From Baffinella frigidus (taxonomy: Eukaryota > Cryptophyceae > Cryptomonadales > Baffinellaceae): a stretch of DNA of 12,933 nt. Made by a program: the position numbers and the translations under genes. Position 1 is the stretch's first letter. Each line of letters opens with the position of its first letter. Under the pieces are notes generated by a model that did not search any database, was not told the DNA's origin, and was given only the letters and a program-made list of their open reading frames with translations. Where the stretch lies: contig MU646308.1 of assembly GCA_026770585.1 (NCBI GenBank), forward strand, positions 1,006,189-1,019,121. The letters run 5' to 3'. Positions 6,094 through 12,207 of the stretch are shown in pieces.

Positions 6094-6126
6094 CCAGAGA
6101 AGTTTGGCGGTTAGGACCTACGAACC

Positions 6127-6288
6127 CCACACAGCGGACTACAAAGGGATTTGTGAACAACCCATAAATGAATCATCCTTGGACCATATGGTAGGCCATC
6201 CGGAGGGACATAGGGCGTGTCCTGCAGACATCCTGACCGAAACTTGGTTGATATCGGACCAGGTTCCCCCTCGTAGCCCGCTGTGTGG
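6127..6288. mobile_element. FB-4 foldback element
   Basis: Ends CCACACAGCGGACTAC and GTAGCCCGCTGTGTGG are inverted repeats. The core GGACCATATGGTAGGCCATC..GAGGGACATAGGG matches the FB-4 core. Confidence 0.8.
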
Positions 6289-6430
6289 TGTGGGGGAAAC
6301 ACCCTGCATTGTCTGCCGTGACTGTGTGTGGGAAACACCCTGACGTCTCGCCGTGCATGTGCATGGGAGACACCCTGAAGTCTTGTCTCGAAAGTGTATG
6401 GGGGAAACACCCTGAAGCGGTTGCCTTGAA
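6289..6430 (+). repeat. 35-36 bp minisatellite, four units
   Basis: Units begin TGTGGGGGAAACACCCTG at 6289, 6325, 6360 and 6395. A single further unit stands at 7089-7108, ahead of the second exon-4 copy. The last unit runs into TTGAACAG|GTA, the acceptor of the first exon-4 copy. The minisatellite is therefore part of the sequence that travels with exon 4's acceptor. Confidence 0.8.
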
Positions 6431-6433
6431 CAG

Positions 6434-6655
6434 GTATTGTAGAATTCGGGGTGGCTTGGATTTTTTCAGGGTCGGGTCGGGCGGAAATCTGACGAAAATG
6501 TGCCGTTTTGTGCCATCTTATGGGTGGGGGATGCTATCTTGTCATCAAACTCATCCATAAGATAGCATAAAACTTCATTTTCTCGAATTTGCCGACCCGA
6601 CCCCGAATCCAAGCCAACCCGAATTCTACAATACGACCAGCGGCAAATCCACAAG
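6434..6655 (+). pseudogene. Acceptor-side partial copy of exon 4, copy 1, split by a transposon
   Basis: AACAG|GTA is followed by the foldback at 6437-6631 and then CGACCAGCGGCAAATCCAC. Without the insertion it reads YDQRQIH, as in exon 4, and then breaks off. Confidence 0.85.
6437..6631. mobile_element. FB-8 foldback element with TA target duplication
   Basis: TTGTAGAATTCGGGGTGGCT on the left and its inverse on the right (25 of 26 terminal bases match), 195 bp in all. TA at 6435-6436 and 6632-6633 flanks it. Intact paralogues at 7216 and 7402 (CAG|GTACGACCAGC) show the empty site. TA duplication with short inverted repeats is typical of Tc1/mariner-related, Stowaway-like MITEs. No transposase is present. 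Confidence 0.9.
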
Positions 6656-6898
6656 CTATCTAAGGGAGTTGAGATTCTCAGTGCAAAATTTGTACTTGCC
6701 AGTACCAATGGTAAAACACGTTGGTACTGCGAGATCCGGTTGGATCTGGCGTCGTTTCGAAGGTTCGCACCCAGGCCACACAGCTTTGGTGCTTTGGTGC
6801 TTTTATTTACACTCACATCGAAGGCCACAGCCCACCTCACTCTTGAGGAGTTGGGAGTAATCTACGGGTGAGCTCCCCGGCCCAACCCATTCGGGCCC
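6656..6898. other. Intron 3 sequence, nothing recognised
   Basis: Mixed unique sequence between the first exon-4 copy and the next FB-4 element. No exon copy, hairpin or convincing open frame was found. Confidence 0.4.
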
Positions 6899-7049
6899 GA
6901 CTACGAAGGGATTTTGAACAACCCCTAAGCGATAAGACCTAGAACCCTACGGTAGGCAACCCGTAGGGGCATATGGGGGTTTCTACGGATAAGGTAACGG
7001 AAACTCGGGCACTGAGTGCCCGAAAATCCCTTCGTAGCCCGCTGTGTGG
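6899..7049. mobile_element. FB-4 foldback element with two internal hairpins
   Basis: Arms GACTACGAAGGGATTTT / AAAATCCCTTCGTAGCCC, ending CGCTGTGTGG. One inner hairpin is CCCTACGG (6945-6952) / CCGTAGGG (6961-6968). The other is a perfect 19-nt palindrome at 7005-7023 around CGGGCACTGAGTGCCCG. Confidence 0.8.
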
Positions 7050-7123
7050 AGGTATCCGGCGTGTCGAGCAGGCAGGAATGGCCCCTGTGTGGTGTGGGGG
7101 AAACACCCTGACGCGTGTGCCGT

Positions 7124-7125
<2 letters not shown>

Positions 7126-7175
<50 letters not shown>

Positions 7176-7190
7176 GCTCTTTCTCCTCTC
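7126..7190 (+). repeat. (CT)n microsatellite before exon-4 copy 2
   Basis: A near-pure CT run just upstream of an acceptor (GAGCAG|GTACG). It could act as an oversized polypyrimidine tract. The equivalent position before exon-4 copy 1 has no CT run. Confidence 0.9.
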
Positions 7191-7215
7191 GCGTTGAACG
7201 ATGCGACCGGAGCAG

Positions 7216-7262
7216 GTACGACCAGCAGCAGATCCACCACAGGGCCCAGCGCCTGTTCGCTC
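7216..7262 (+). pseudogene. Acceptor-side partial copy of exon 4, copy 2
   Basis: After GAGCAG: G, then YDQQQIHHRAQRL, diverging at FAP and entering another CT run. It is longer than copy 1 and shorter than the complete exon. Confidence 0.85.
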
Positions 7263-7267
7263 CAACT

Positions 7268-7271
<4 letters not shown>

Positions 7272-7314
<43 letters not shown>

Positions 7315-7377
7315 CTCTCTCTCGCTCTCTCTCTCCCCCCCTCTCTCTCTCGCTCTGTCTCTCTCTCTCTCCTCTCG
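7272..7377 (+). repeat. (CT)n microsatellite before exon 4
   Basis: About 100 bp of CT with a few interruptions, ending CTCTCGCGTTGAAC ahead of the complete exon-4 acceptor. The same CGCGTTGAAC stands after the earlier CT run, so the two tracts were duplicated with the acceptor. Confidence 0.9.
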
Positions 7378-7401
7378 CGTTGAACCATGCACCACGAGCA
7401 G

Positions 7402-7520
7402 GTACGACCAGCGGCAGATCCACAACACGGCGCAGCGCCTGAAGCGCTTCTACTCAGACAACCTCGCATCCTTCGAAGCCTGGGAGCTGCGCGGTACCTT
7501 CGCCAAACTCTTCCCAGAGC
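7402..7520 (+). CDS. ARID protein exon 4: C-terminal helices of ARID 1
   Basis: After CGAGCAG, one base completes Gly, then residues 193-231 begin YDQRQIHNTAQRLKRFYSDN and LASFEAWEL. This matches the ARID ending 'a..Lr..Y...L..yE'. Two donors are possible. One is GAGC|GTGGGA at 7521, which leaves in phase 1 and fits exon 5. The other, GGGAA|GTAAAG at 7528, has the stronger consensus but puts exon 5 in a different frame. I chose the first because the open frame of exon 5 and its copy then reads consistently. Unspliced, the frame stops at 7529. Confidence 0.75.
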
Positions 7521-7527
7521 GTGGGAA

Positions 7528-7604
7528 GTAAAGTGCGGAAAATACGGAAAATACAACACGGGAAGTAAAGTGCGGAAAATACGGAAAATACACGGAAAAT
7601 ACAG
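7528..7604 (+). repeat. Duplicated donor-side sequence of exon 4
   Basis: GGGAAGTAAAGTGCGGAAAA starts at 7523 and again at 7560, with additional TACGGAAAA units. It represents a donor-side copy of the exon-4 end with the alternative GTAAAG donor, in the 5' part of intron 4. Confidence 0.75.
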
Positions 7605-7662
7605 CCTCTCATCCCGTGACGCGTGGTAACTTCAAAGGCAAACCCAGAACCTTCCTCCACAA

Positions 7663-7895
7663 ACCCTGCTCCCTAAACCCTGCCCCCTGCTCCCTAACCC
7701 CTAAACCCTAAACCCTAAACCCTAACCTCCAAACCCTAACTCCCAACCCCAAACCCTTAGCCCCTAACTCCTAACCCCCAACCCCTAGCCCCCAATCTCT
7801 AACCCCTAACCCCTAACCCCTCACCCCTAACCCCTCACCCCTAACCCCTAACCCCTAACCCCTAAACCCAACCCCATAAACTCTAAACCCCAACC
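7663..7895. repeat. C-rich telomere-like repeat in intron 4
   Basis: CCCTAAACC, CCCTAACCC and TCACCCCTAACC units immediately upstream of the exon 5 acceptor (CCCCGCAG). Confidence 0.9.
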
Positions 7896-7908
7896 CCCAT
7901 CCCCGCAG

Positions 7909-7976
7909 GCGAGAAGACCCCCCACAACTACAGCCTGCCCTCCACACACGGCAGGGCGCTATCCGAAGTCATCCAG
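7909..7976 (+). CDS. ARID protein exon 5: post-ARID-1 linker
   Basis: 68 nt between CCCCGCAG and CAG|GTATGC, entering in phase 1 and leaving in phase 0. After a shared Arg codon it reads EKTPHNYSLPSTHGRALSEV-IQ (residues 233-254). No family match is recognised. Frame support comes from the partial copy at 8088-8135, where the differences are one in-frame codon insertion, one silent third-position change (CTA/CTC) and two replacements. Confidence 0.6.
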
Positions 7977-7986
7977 GTATGCTTGG

Positions 7987-8063
7987 CCGGCTCTTCTCAA
8001 GTTGACATGTTGCCATGGGTGTGTGGTGCAAATCCGTCAACTTTGGAGCGGGGAAGAGCCTGG
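7987..8063. mobile_element. FB-7 foldback element, inverted copy, 10 nt after the exon 5 donor
   Basis: Arms CCGGCTCTTCTCAAGTTGAC and GTCAACTTTGG...GAAGAGCCTGG. The inner part is the reverse complement of 6039-6093, and the outer part resembles the palindrome next to copy 1. Confidence 0.75.
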
Positions 8064-8087
8064 TTTCGCCGAATTGGTGGGACCTGT

Positions 8088-8135
8088 AGCCTGCCCTACT
8101 CCACATACGGCAGGGCGCTCTCCAAAGTCATCCAG
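8088..8135 (+). pseudogene. Donor-side partial copy of exon 5
   Basis: Reads SLPYSTYGRALSKVIQ|GTGTGC against SLPSTHGRALSEVIQ|GTATGC. It keeps the donor and lacks the acceptor and first third. Confidence 0.85.
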
Positions 8136-8146
8136 GTGTGCTCCGG

Positions 8147-8231
8147 ACTTTTGTATCACTCAACTCAAGGCTAAAGGGCCTGATTTAGGACCTGTGCCGG
8201 GAGTTTTCGAGAAGAAGAAGAAGAAGAAGAA
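8147..8231 (+). mobile_element. Short SINE-like element S1 with (GAA)n tail, copy 1
   Basis: ACTTTTGTATCACTCAACTC...GGGCCTGATTTAGGACCTGT...(GAAGAA)n. Reverse-complement copies lie at 8579-8680 and 10669-10757, always with the GAA/CTT run at the same end, as expected of a short retroelement tail. No RNA polymerase III box was recognised. Confidence 0.7.
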
Positions 8232-8420
8232 CCTTGTTTTGGTGAGGCCGGCCAATGCCGAACTCTGCCTCAGTGCGGTTGGCTCACGATTCGTCTTGTT
8301 TTAAATTTTGTACCCGGATCCGAAATTCGGAGTAACAAATCGGACGTGGAAAGGACGAGCTCTCACGTGGGACTGCACACTCATGTAGTACCACGACACG
8401 AAACGTCGCGCTCTGAAATT
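8232..8420. other. Intron 5 sequence, nothing recognised
   Basis: Unique sequence with a small perfect palindrome TCCGAA-A-TTCGGA near 8319. No exon copy or open frame worth naming was found. Confidence 0.4.
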
Positions 8421-8431
8421 CTTGTACGCAG

Positions 8432-8477
8432 CCGGGCACGACGCTCTAACGCAGTGGGAGGCCCGGGGGGGGCCTCG
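8432..8477 (+). pseudogene. Acceptor-side partial copy of exon 6, copy 1
   Basis: After CGCAG, CCGGGCACGACGCTCT resembles exon 6 (CCGGGCGCGACGCTCT). A degenerate GGCCCGGGGGGGCC follows before the copy breaks off. Confidence 0.65.
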
Positions 8478-8552
8478 CGCTTATGTATCTATTATAAATT
8501 TATTTCCTGGTGCAAAGTGTATATCTTATTATAAGGGATATGTTGTGCGCAG

Positions 8553-8576
8553 CCGGGCGCGACGCTGTCACACAGA
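8553..8576 (+). pseudogene. Acceptor-side partial copy of exon 6, copy 2
   Basis: After CGCAG, CCGGGCGCGACGCTGTCACA, then interrupted by the S1 element's CTT run. Confidence 0.65.
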
Positions 8577-8578
8577 CC

Positions 8579-8680
8579 TTCTTCTTCTTCTTCTTCTTCT
8601 TCTTTACTCTCAATACAGGTCCTAGATGAGGCCCTTGATCCTTGAGTTGAGTGATACAAAAGTCTATGAGCCTTAAGAAA
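8579..8680 (-). mobile_element. SINE-like element S1, copy 2
   Basis: (CTT)n, then ACTCTCAATACAGGTCCTAG...CTTGAGTTGAGTGATACAAA. It is inverted relative to copy 1, so the two could pair over about 85 bp in the transcript. No target duplication is clear. Confidence 0.7.
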
Positions 8681-8741
8681 CGGGCCCACCTCCTACACCC
8701 TCAACCCTCAACCCTCTAACCTCCACCCTAATCCTCCACAG

Positions 8742-8808
8742 CCGGGCGCGACGCTCTCGCGAACCGGGCGGCCCGGCAGGCCCTCCCGCGCCGCCCGCAC
8801 CCCCGCAG
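8742..8808 (+). CDS. ARID protein exon 6 (tentative linker exon)
   Basis: 67 GC-rich nt between TCCACAG and CCGCAG|GTCCCA. In the phase required by exons 5 and 7 it reads PGATLSRTGRPGRPSRAART-PA, a basic Pro/Arg-rich linker. Its status rests on the phase fit and on two upstream partial copies that keep the acceptor. A neighbouring frame (GRDALANRAARQAL) looks more protein-like, so the frame or the join to exon 5 could be wrong. Confidence 0.35.
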
Positions 8809-8810
8809 GT

Positions 8811-8902
8811 CCCACACCCCAAACCCGAAACCCGAAACCCGAAACCCCAAACCCCAAACCCCAAACCCGAAACCCTAAACCCACAACCCCAAACCTCAAA
8901 CC

Positions 8903-8934
<32 letters not shown>

Positions 8935-8944
8935 ACCCTAAACA
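8811..8944. repeat. C-rich telomere-like repeat forming intron 6
   Basis: CCCGAAACC, CCCCAAACC and CCCTCAAC units fill a 137-nt intron between exons 6 and 7, the shortest intron in the model. Confidence 0.75.
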
Positions 8945-8945
8945 G

Positions 8946-9049
8946 GCGCGGGGAGCGGTGGCGGGGGGAGTGTGGGGGGGGATTCCCCGATGGGGGGGGA
9001 GGAGAAGTCGGAGAGGGTGTGGGGAGGGGCGTCATCGGCAGCTGAGCAG
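8946..9049 (+). CDS. ARID protein exon 7 (tentative Gly-rich linker)
   Basis: 104 nt between AAACAG and GAGCAG|GTGTGG, entering in phase 1 and leaving in phase 0, as exon 8 needs. Residues 278-311 are Gly/Ser-rich and acidic (AGSGGGGSVGGDSPMGGEEK then SERVWGGASSAAEQ), a plausible flexible linker between the two ARIDs. The end of the exon recurs at 9222-9249 with its donor, which supports that boundary. The low complexity means the frame is not strongly constrained. Confidence 0.45.
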
Positions 9050-9050
9050 G

Positions 9051-9305
9051 TGTGGGGGGGGTCCCTGGTTTGGAGGTAGGGTTTGGGTTTTGGGGTTTTG
9101 GTGGTTGGTGGTTGGGGGTTAGGGGTTAGGGGTTAGGGTTAATGATTTAAGTGCGCCTGAGAGGCACTAAGGCTTACAGTGTAGGCTTGAGGCTTCGGGG
9201 TTTGGGATGTTGCAGCGCAGGGGGAGGGGCGATTTCGGCTGCTGAGCAGGTTGGTGTCCCTTGTTTGGGGTTTGGGGTTTAGGGTTGGGGATTGAGGGTG
9301 AATGG
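9051..9305 (+). repeat. G-rich telomere-like repeats at the 5' side of intron 7
   Basis: TTTGGGG, TTAGGGG and TTTAGGG units follow both the true donor (9050) and its copy (9250). Their orientation is opposite to the C-rich repeats found before acceptors. Confidence 0.8.
9222..9249 (+). pseudogene. Donor-side partial copy of exon 7
   Basis: GGGAGGGGCGATTTCGGCTG then CTGAGCAG|GT reads GAISAAEQ against GASSAAEQ in exon 7. Confidence 0.75.
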
Positions 9306-9580
9306 TTCAGGTGCAACTGAGTGGCAGCGCACGCGCGCTGGTTTTGGTCTTGGAAAAGAATGTATTAATAGGATTAAGAGGAAACTAAGGGAACACCCAA
9401 CTATGACATTTAAGAAGATGAACAATATTCTTTATCTTCTTGCATAGGGTTTAGGGTGCTTGTTTGTGGGTGCTCTCGGGGATGAAATGCCTGATAATTA
9501 CGGGTGATAACGGGTGATGCCTGATAATTAACACGTGGTAATGGGCGACGTTTCGAGTGATGAGTGACTTTACGATTGGG
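9306..9580. other. Intron 7 sequence, nothing recognised
   Basis: Mixed unique sequence with a direct repeat TGCCTGATAATTA (about 9488 and 9519) and a short GGTTTAGGG run. No exon copy is seen before 9585. Confidence 0.4.
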
Positions 9581-9584
9581 GCAG

Positions 9585-9632
9585 GTGCGGGTACTGGGAC
9601 GCGGTGACGCGGAGCAAGACGGATGCGTGGAT
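9585..9632 (+). pseudogene. Acceptor-side partial copy of exon 8, copy 1
   Basis: After GGCAG, GTGCGG then one extra T, then ACTGGGACGCGGTGACGCGG, matching exon 8 up to GCGTGGAT. The one-base insertion shifts the frame, so it could not be translated like exon 8. Confidence 0.85.
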
Positions 9633-9671
9633 CCCGAATAATGCTTCAATCTCTAGTATTTTATTATTATT

Positions 9672-9982
<311 letters not shown>

Positions 9983-10070
9983 AATTTGTACCAAGAAACG
10001 AATGTACATGGATATTATGTCGGCTATATAGATGTATAGACGATATTGACAACACACCCCAAACCAGCAG

Positions 10071-10099
10071 GTGCGGGACTGGGACGCGAGCGAGTCTGA
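10071..10099 (+). pseudogene. Acceptor-side partial copy of exon 8, copy 2
   Basis: After [20 protein letters not shown] against VRDWDAVSRSETEAW: about 9 bp are missing in frame, and the copy breaks off just after the Trp. The flanks TTTGTACCARGAAACGAATG (about 9986 and 10156) are duplicated on either side. Confidence 0.85.
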
Positions 10100-10108
10100 G
10101 GCTTGGAC

Positions 10109-10290
10109 CCCGAAACATCGCTGTACATCTATATAGTCGGTATATATCTACACAATTTGTACCAGGAAACGAATGTACAATGTACAATGATATATACATA
10201 CATGTATATTATATATACATATTATACATATATATATACACATACATACATATATATTATACACAGATGTTTAGGCGATAACAGAACCCA
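10109..10290. repeat. AT-rich microsatellite stretch before exon 8
   Basis: ATAT and ATACAT runs with an inverted match to the preceding spacer (CTATATAGATGTA at about 10023 against TACATCTATATAG at about 10124). No gene is present. Confidence 0.75.
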
Positions 10291-10299
10291 CACCAGCAG

Positions 10300-10392
10300 G
10301 TGCGGGATTGGGACGCGGTATCGCGAAGCGAGACGGAGGCGTGGATGCGGGACTGGACGAGCGCCATGCAGCGCCGCGGCCTCAAGAGCAAG
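10300..10392 (+). CDS. ARID protein exon 8: first helix of ARID 2
   Basis: 93 nt (31 codons, phase 0 to 0) between CACCAGCAG and AGCAAG|GTTTTT. Residues 312-342: VRDWDAVSRSET then EAWMRDWTSAMQRRGLKSK. The 'eaFm.dL...m..rG' pattern is the first ARID helix. It is the last of three copies and the only one reaching the donor. The exon itself begins with GT, so the acceptor reads CAG|GTGCGG and resembles a donor. Confidence 0.85.
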
Positions 10393-10467
10393 GTTTTTTC
10401 CGCCCGATCCCCAACCCCTCAACCAATCAAACCCTCCCGAGGCCCTCACTCTAACCACGATCCGCAG

Positions 10468-10506
10468 GCCTTCGGGGGGGTCGGCGTGATTCGCCCCCTG
10501 GCAGTG
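10468..10506 (+). pseudogene. Possible orphan exon fragment in intron 8
   Basis: A good acceptor context (CTCTAACCACGATCCGCAG) precedes codons AFGGVGVIRPLAV and then TAG. The FGG.g.IR string faintly recalls exon 9 (LFGGIRLDV), so this may be a badly decayed acceptor-side copy. Inclusion in mRNA would end translation. Confidence 0.35.
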
Positions 10507-10509
10507 TAG

Positions 10510-10628
10510 GTTACACACCGGGCTACGACGCGATTTCTCCGTGACCTTACCCGTACGTGATTATCCATAGGACCCTACGGTAGGCAATTCCGTAGGGACA
10601 TAGGGTGGTCCTGTGGATAACCTAACCG
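10510..10628. mobile_element. FB-4 foldback element (partial)
   Basis: Core hairpin CCCTACGG (10573-10580) / CCGTAGGG (10590-10597) within wider arms TTATCCATAGGACC / GGTCCTGTGGATAA. The left end CACACCGGGCTACGA resembles other FB-4 ends. Confidence 0.75.
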
Positions 10629-10668
10629 ATCGCTCTGATACCTCATAACCTGTCGGTATCTTTCAGGT

Positions 10669-10757
10669 TCTTCTTCTTTGTTACTCTCGATACAGGTCCC
10701 AAAAGAGGCCCTTGAGCCTTGAGTTGAGTGATACACACGTCTATGAGCCTCAAGAAA
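10669..10757 (-). mobile_element. SINE-like element S1, copy 3, with 15-bp target duplication over an acceptor
   Basis: CGGTATCTTTCAGGT flanks it at 10654-10668 and 10758-10772. The body matches the other S1 copies and ends in the CTT run (a GAA tail on the minus strand). A duplication of this length plus a simple tail indicates retrotransposition by target-primed reverse transcription. The duplicated sequence is the exon 9 acceptor itself, so two candidate acceptors 104 nt apart now exist. Confidence 0.85.
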
Positions 10758-10770
10758 CGGTATCTTTCAG

Positions 10771-10875
10771 GTGCCGCTGTTCGGAGGTATCCGGCTGGAC
10801 GTGCACAGGATGTTCCTGACAGTGGCCTCCTACGGGGGGTTCGACGCCGTCTGTCGCAAACGCAAGTGGCGCGAG
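10771..10875 (+). CDS. ARID protein exon 9: core of ARID 2
   Basis: 105 nt (35 codons, phase 0 to 0) between TATCTTTCAG and CGCGAG|GTATGC. Residues 343-377: VPLFGGIRLDVHRMFLTVAS then YGGFDAVCRKRKWRE. This is the strongest ARID signature in the window, with 'P.fgG..LDlhr.F..V...GGf..V...rkWrev' and the conserved Trp. The wording is close to ARIDs such as those of plant HMG-box/ARID proteins (family knowledge). Three donor-side copies follow in intron 9. Confidence 0.9.
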
Positions 10876-10885
10876 GTATGCTCAA

Positions 10886-10886
<1 letters not shown>

Positions 10887-10927
<41 letters not shown>
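10887..10927 (+). repeat. (CT)n microsatellite after the exon 9 donor
   Basis: A CT run beginning 12 nt inside intron 9, similar to the runs upstream of exon 4. Confidence 0.9.
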
Positions 10928-10929
<2 letters not shown>

Positions 10930-10944
10930 AATATCCCTTAGTGT

Positions 10945-11121
10945 TTGTGGTTTGGGGTTTGGGCTTCATGGTTAGAGTTTAGGCTTCAGGGTTTAGGGTT
11001 TAGGGTTTAGGATTTAGAAGGTACAAGGCTGGACGTGCACAGGATGTTCCTGACGGCGAGGTTTGGGGTTTAATGTTGCGGGGTTTAGGGTTTCAGGGTC
11101 TTGGGCTTGGGCTTAGGGTTT
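10945..11121 (+). repeat. G-rich telomere-like repeat, 5' part of intron 9
   Basis: GGGTTTAGGGTTTAGG and TTTGGGG units on both sides of the first donor-side exon-9 copy. Their orientation is opposite to the C-rich repeats later in the same intron. Confidence 0.85.
11027..11060 (+). pseudogene. Donor-side partial copy of exon 9, copy 1, internally deleted
   Basis: GGCTGGACGTGCACAGGATG then TTCCTGAC is joined directly to GGCGAG|GT. The middle of the exon is missing, while the donor end is kept. Confidence 0.85.
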
Positions 11122-11190
11122 AGGATGTTCCTGACGGTGGCCTCCTACGGGGGGTTCGACGCTGTCTGCCGCAAACGCAAGTGGCGCGAG
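11122..11190 (+). pseudogene. Donor-side partial copy of exon 9, copy 2
   Basis: The last 69 nt of exon 9 (RMFLTVASYGGFDAVCRKRK then WRE) with donor GCGAG|GTATAT. The junction GGGTTTAGGATG shares AGG between the telomere-like repeat and the exon. Confidence 0.9.
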
Positions 11191-11442
11191 GTATATATAC
11201 TCCCGCCACCGAAACCCTACACCCTAGTATATATACTCCCGCCACCGAAACCCTACACCCTAGTATAGATACTCCCGCCACCCAAACCCCACACCCTAGT
11301 ATAGATGCTCCCTCCACACCGAAACCCTACGCCCTAGTATATACACCCCCCGCCACCGAAACCCTGCACCCTAGTATATACACCCCCGCCATCGAAACTC
11401 TGCACCCTAGTATAGATACTCCCGCCACCGAAACCCTACACC
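11191..11442 (+). repeat. 36-bp minisatellite, about seven units, starting at a splice donor
   Basis: The unit begins GTATATATACTCCCGCCACC and ends in telomere-like CCCTACACCCTA. The first unit starts exactly at the donor of exon-9 copy 2, so each unit begins with a donor-like GTATAT. Because 36 is a multiple of three, it yields a 12-residue repeating open frame (IYTPATETLHPS) that I do not consider a real protein. Confidence 0.9.
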
Positions 11443-11458
11443 CTAAACCCTACACCCT

Positions 11459-11478
11459 AAACGCAAGTGGCGCGAGGT
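11459..11478 (+). pseudogene. Donor-side partial copy of exon 9, copy 3
   Basis: AAACGCAAGTGGCGCGAG|GT, the last 18 nt of the exon plus donor. AAAC is shared with the preceding CCCTAAAC repeat. The following ACTCCCGCC matches the start of the minisatellite unit. Confidence 0.85.
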
Positions 11479-11578
11479 ATCAACTCCCGCCTATTATGTG
11501 TTTGCTAATTCATCAGGAATGGTGAAAATGTCTCTATTGAGTTATGTGGCACTTGACTCCTAGAGAGTCCCACGTACA

Positions 11579-11795
11579 ACCCTAAATCCTGAACCCTAAA
11601 ACCCCAAACCCGAAACCCTGAATCCTAAACCCTAAAACCCTAAACCCTAAACCCTGAATCCTAAAGCCTAAACCCTAAACCTTAAACCCTGAACCCTGAA
11701 CCCTGAACCCCAACCCCCAACCCCCAAATTCTAAACCCCAAACCCTAAACCCTAAACCCTAAACCCCAAACCCTAAACCCTAAACCTCAACGCGG
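11579..11795. repeat. C-rich telomere-like repeat before exon-10 copy 1
   Basis: CCCTAAACC, CCCTGAACC and CCCCAAACC units ahead of AATTCAG|GTCC. Confidence 0.9.
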
Positions 11796-11803
11796 GAATT
11801 CAG

Positions 11804-11842
11804 GTCCAGCGGCAGATGGACCTCGAACACGTCCTTTCTGTC
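11804..11842 (+). pseudogene. Acceptor-side partial copy of exon 10, copy 1
   Basis: After TTCAG: VQRQMDLEHVLSV, then telomere-like repeat. The shortest member of the series (about 39 nt). Confidence 0.85.
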
Positions 11843-11937
11843 CCAAACCCTCAACCCTCAACCACCCAATCCTAAACCCTAAACCCCCAACCCCCAACCC
11901 CCCAAACCCCAAACCCTAACCCCAAAACAGACTCCAG

Positions 11938-11990
11938 GTCCAATGCCAGATGGATCTCGAGGACGTGCTGGGCGTAACCCTTAAGCAGAC
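11938..11990 (+). pseudogene. Acceptor-side partial copy of exon 10, copy 2
   Basis: After TCCAG: VQCQMDLEDVLGVTLKQ, then repeat (about 53 nt). Telomere-like repeats fill 11847-11930 before it and 11991-12120 after it. Confidence 0.9.
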
Positions 11991-12120
11991 TTCAACCCTA
12001 AACCCTAAACCCTAAACCCTAAACCCTTAAACCCCCTAAAGCCCCTAAACCTTCAACCTAAACCTAACCCCTCTAAAAAACCCAAACCTTCAACCTAAAC
12101 CTAACGACTTATTCCCTAAC
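11991..12120. repeat. C-rich telomere-like repeat between exon-10 copies 2 and 3
   Basis: CCCTAAACC and variants (CCTTCAACCTAAACCTAA twice). Confidence 0.85.
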
Positions 12121-12144
12121 CTTAACCATAGACGCCCGCCTCAG

Positions 12145-12207
12145 GTCCAACGACAGATGGACCTCGAGGACGTGCTGGGCGTGACCCTCAAACAGCACTA
12201 CCTCAGA
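12145..12207 (+). pseudogene. Acceptor-side partial copy of exon 10, copy 3
   Basis: After CTCAG: VQRQMDLEDVLGVTLKQHYL, then RP and stop (about 63 nt). Longer than copy 2 and shorter than the complete exon. Confidence 0.9.

Noticed and set aside
7049-7075. GGAGGTATCCGGC resembling part of exon 9
   Set aside because: Only about 13 bases match, with no continued similarity or splice border; probably chance.
6939-7559. Long minus-strand open frame of Arg-Glu repeats (206 codons), with Ser-Leu frames opposite
   Set aside because: The open length comes from the CT microsatellites; the non-repeat parts are the reverse of exon 4 and an FB-4 element.
8673-8914. Minus-strand Gly/Phe/Val-rich frames
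   Set aside because: Repeat translation of C-rich telomere-like sequence plus the reverse of exon 6.
11181-11525. 12-residue repeating open frame (IYTPATETLHPS), resembling a repeat protein
   Set aside because: The 36-bp minisatellite is a multiple of three by chance; it begins at a splice donor in an intron and has no start context or coding-type substitution pattern.
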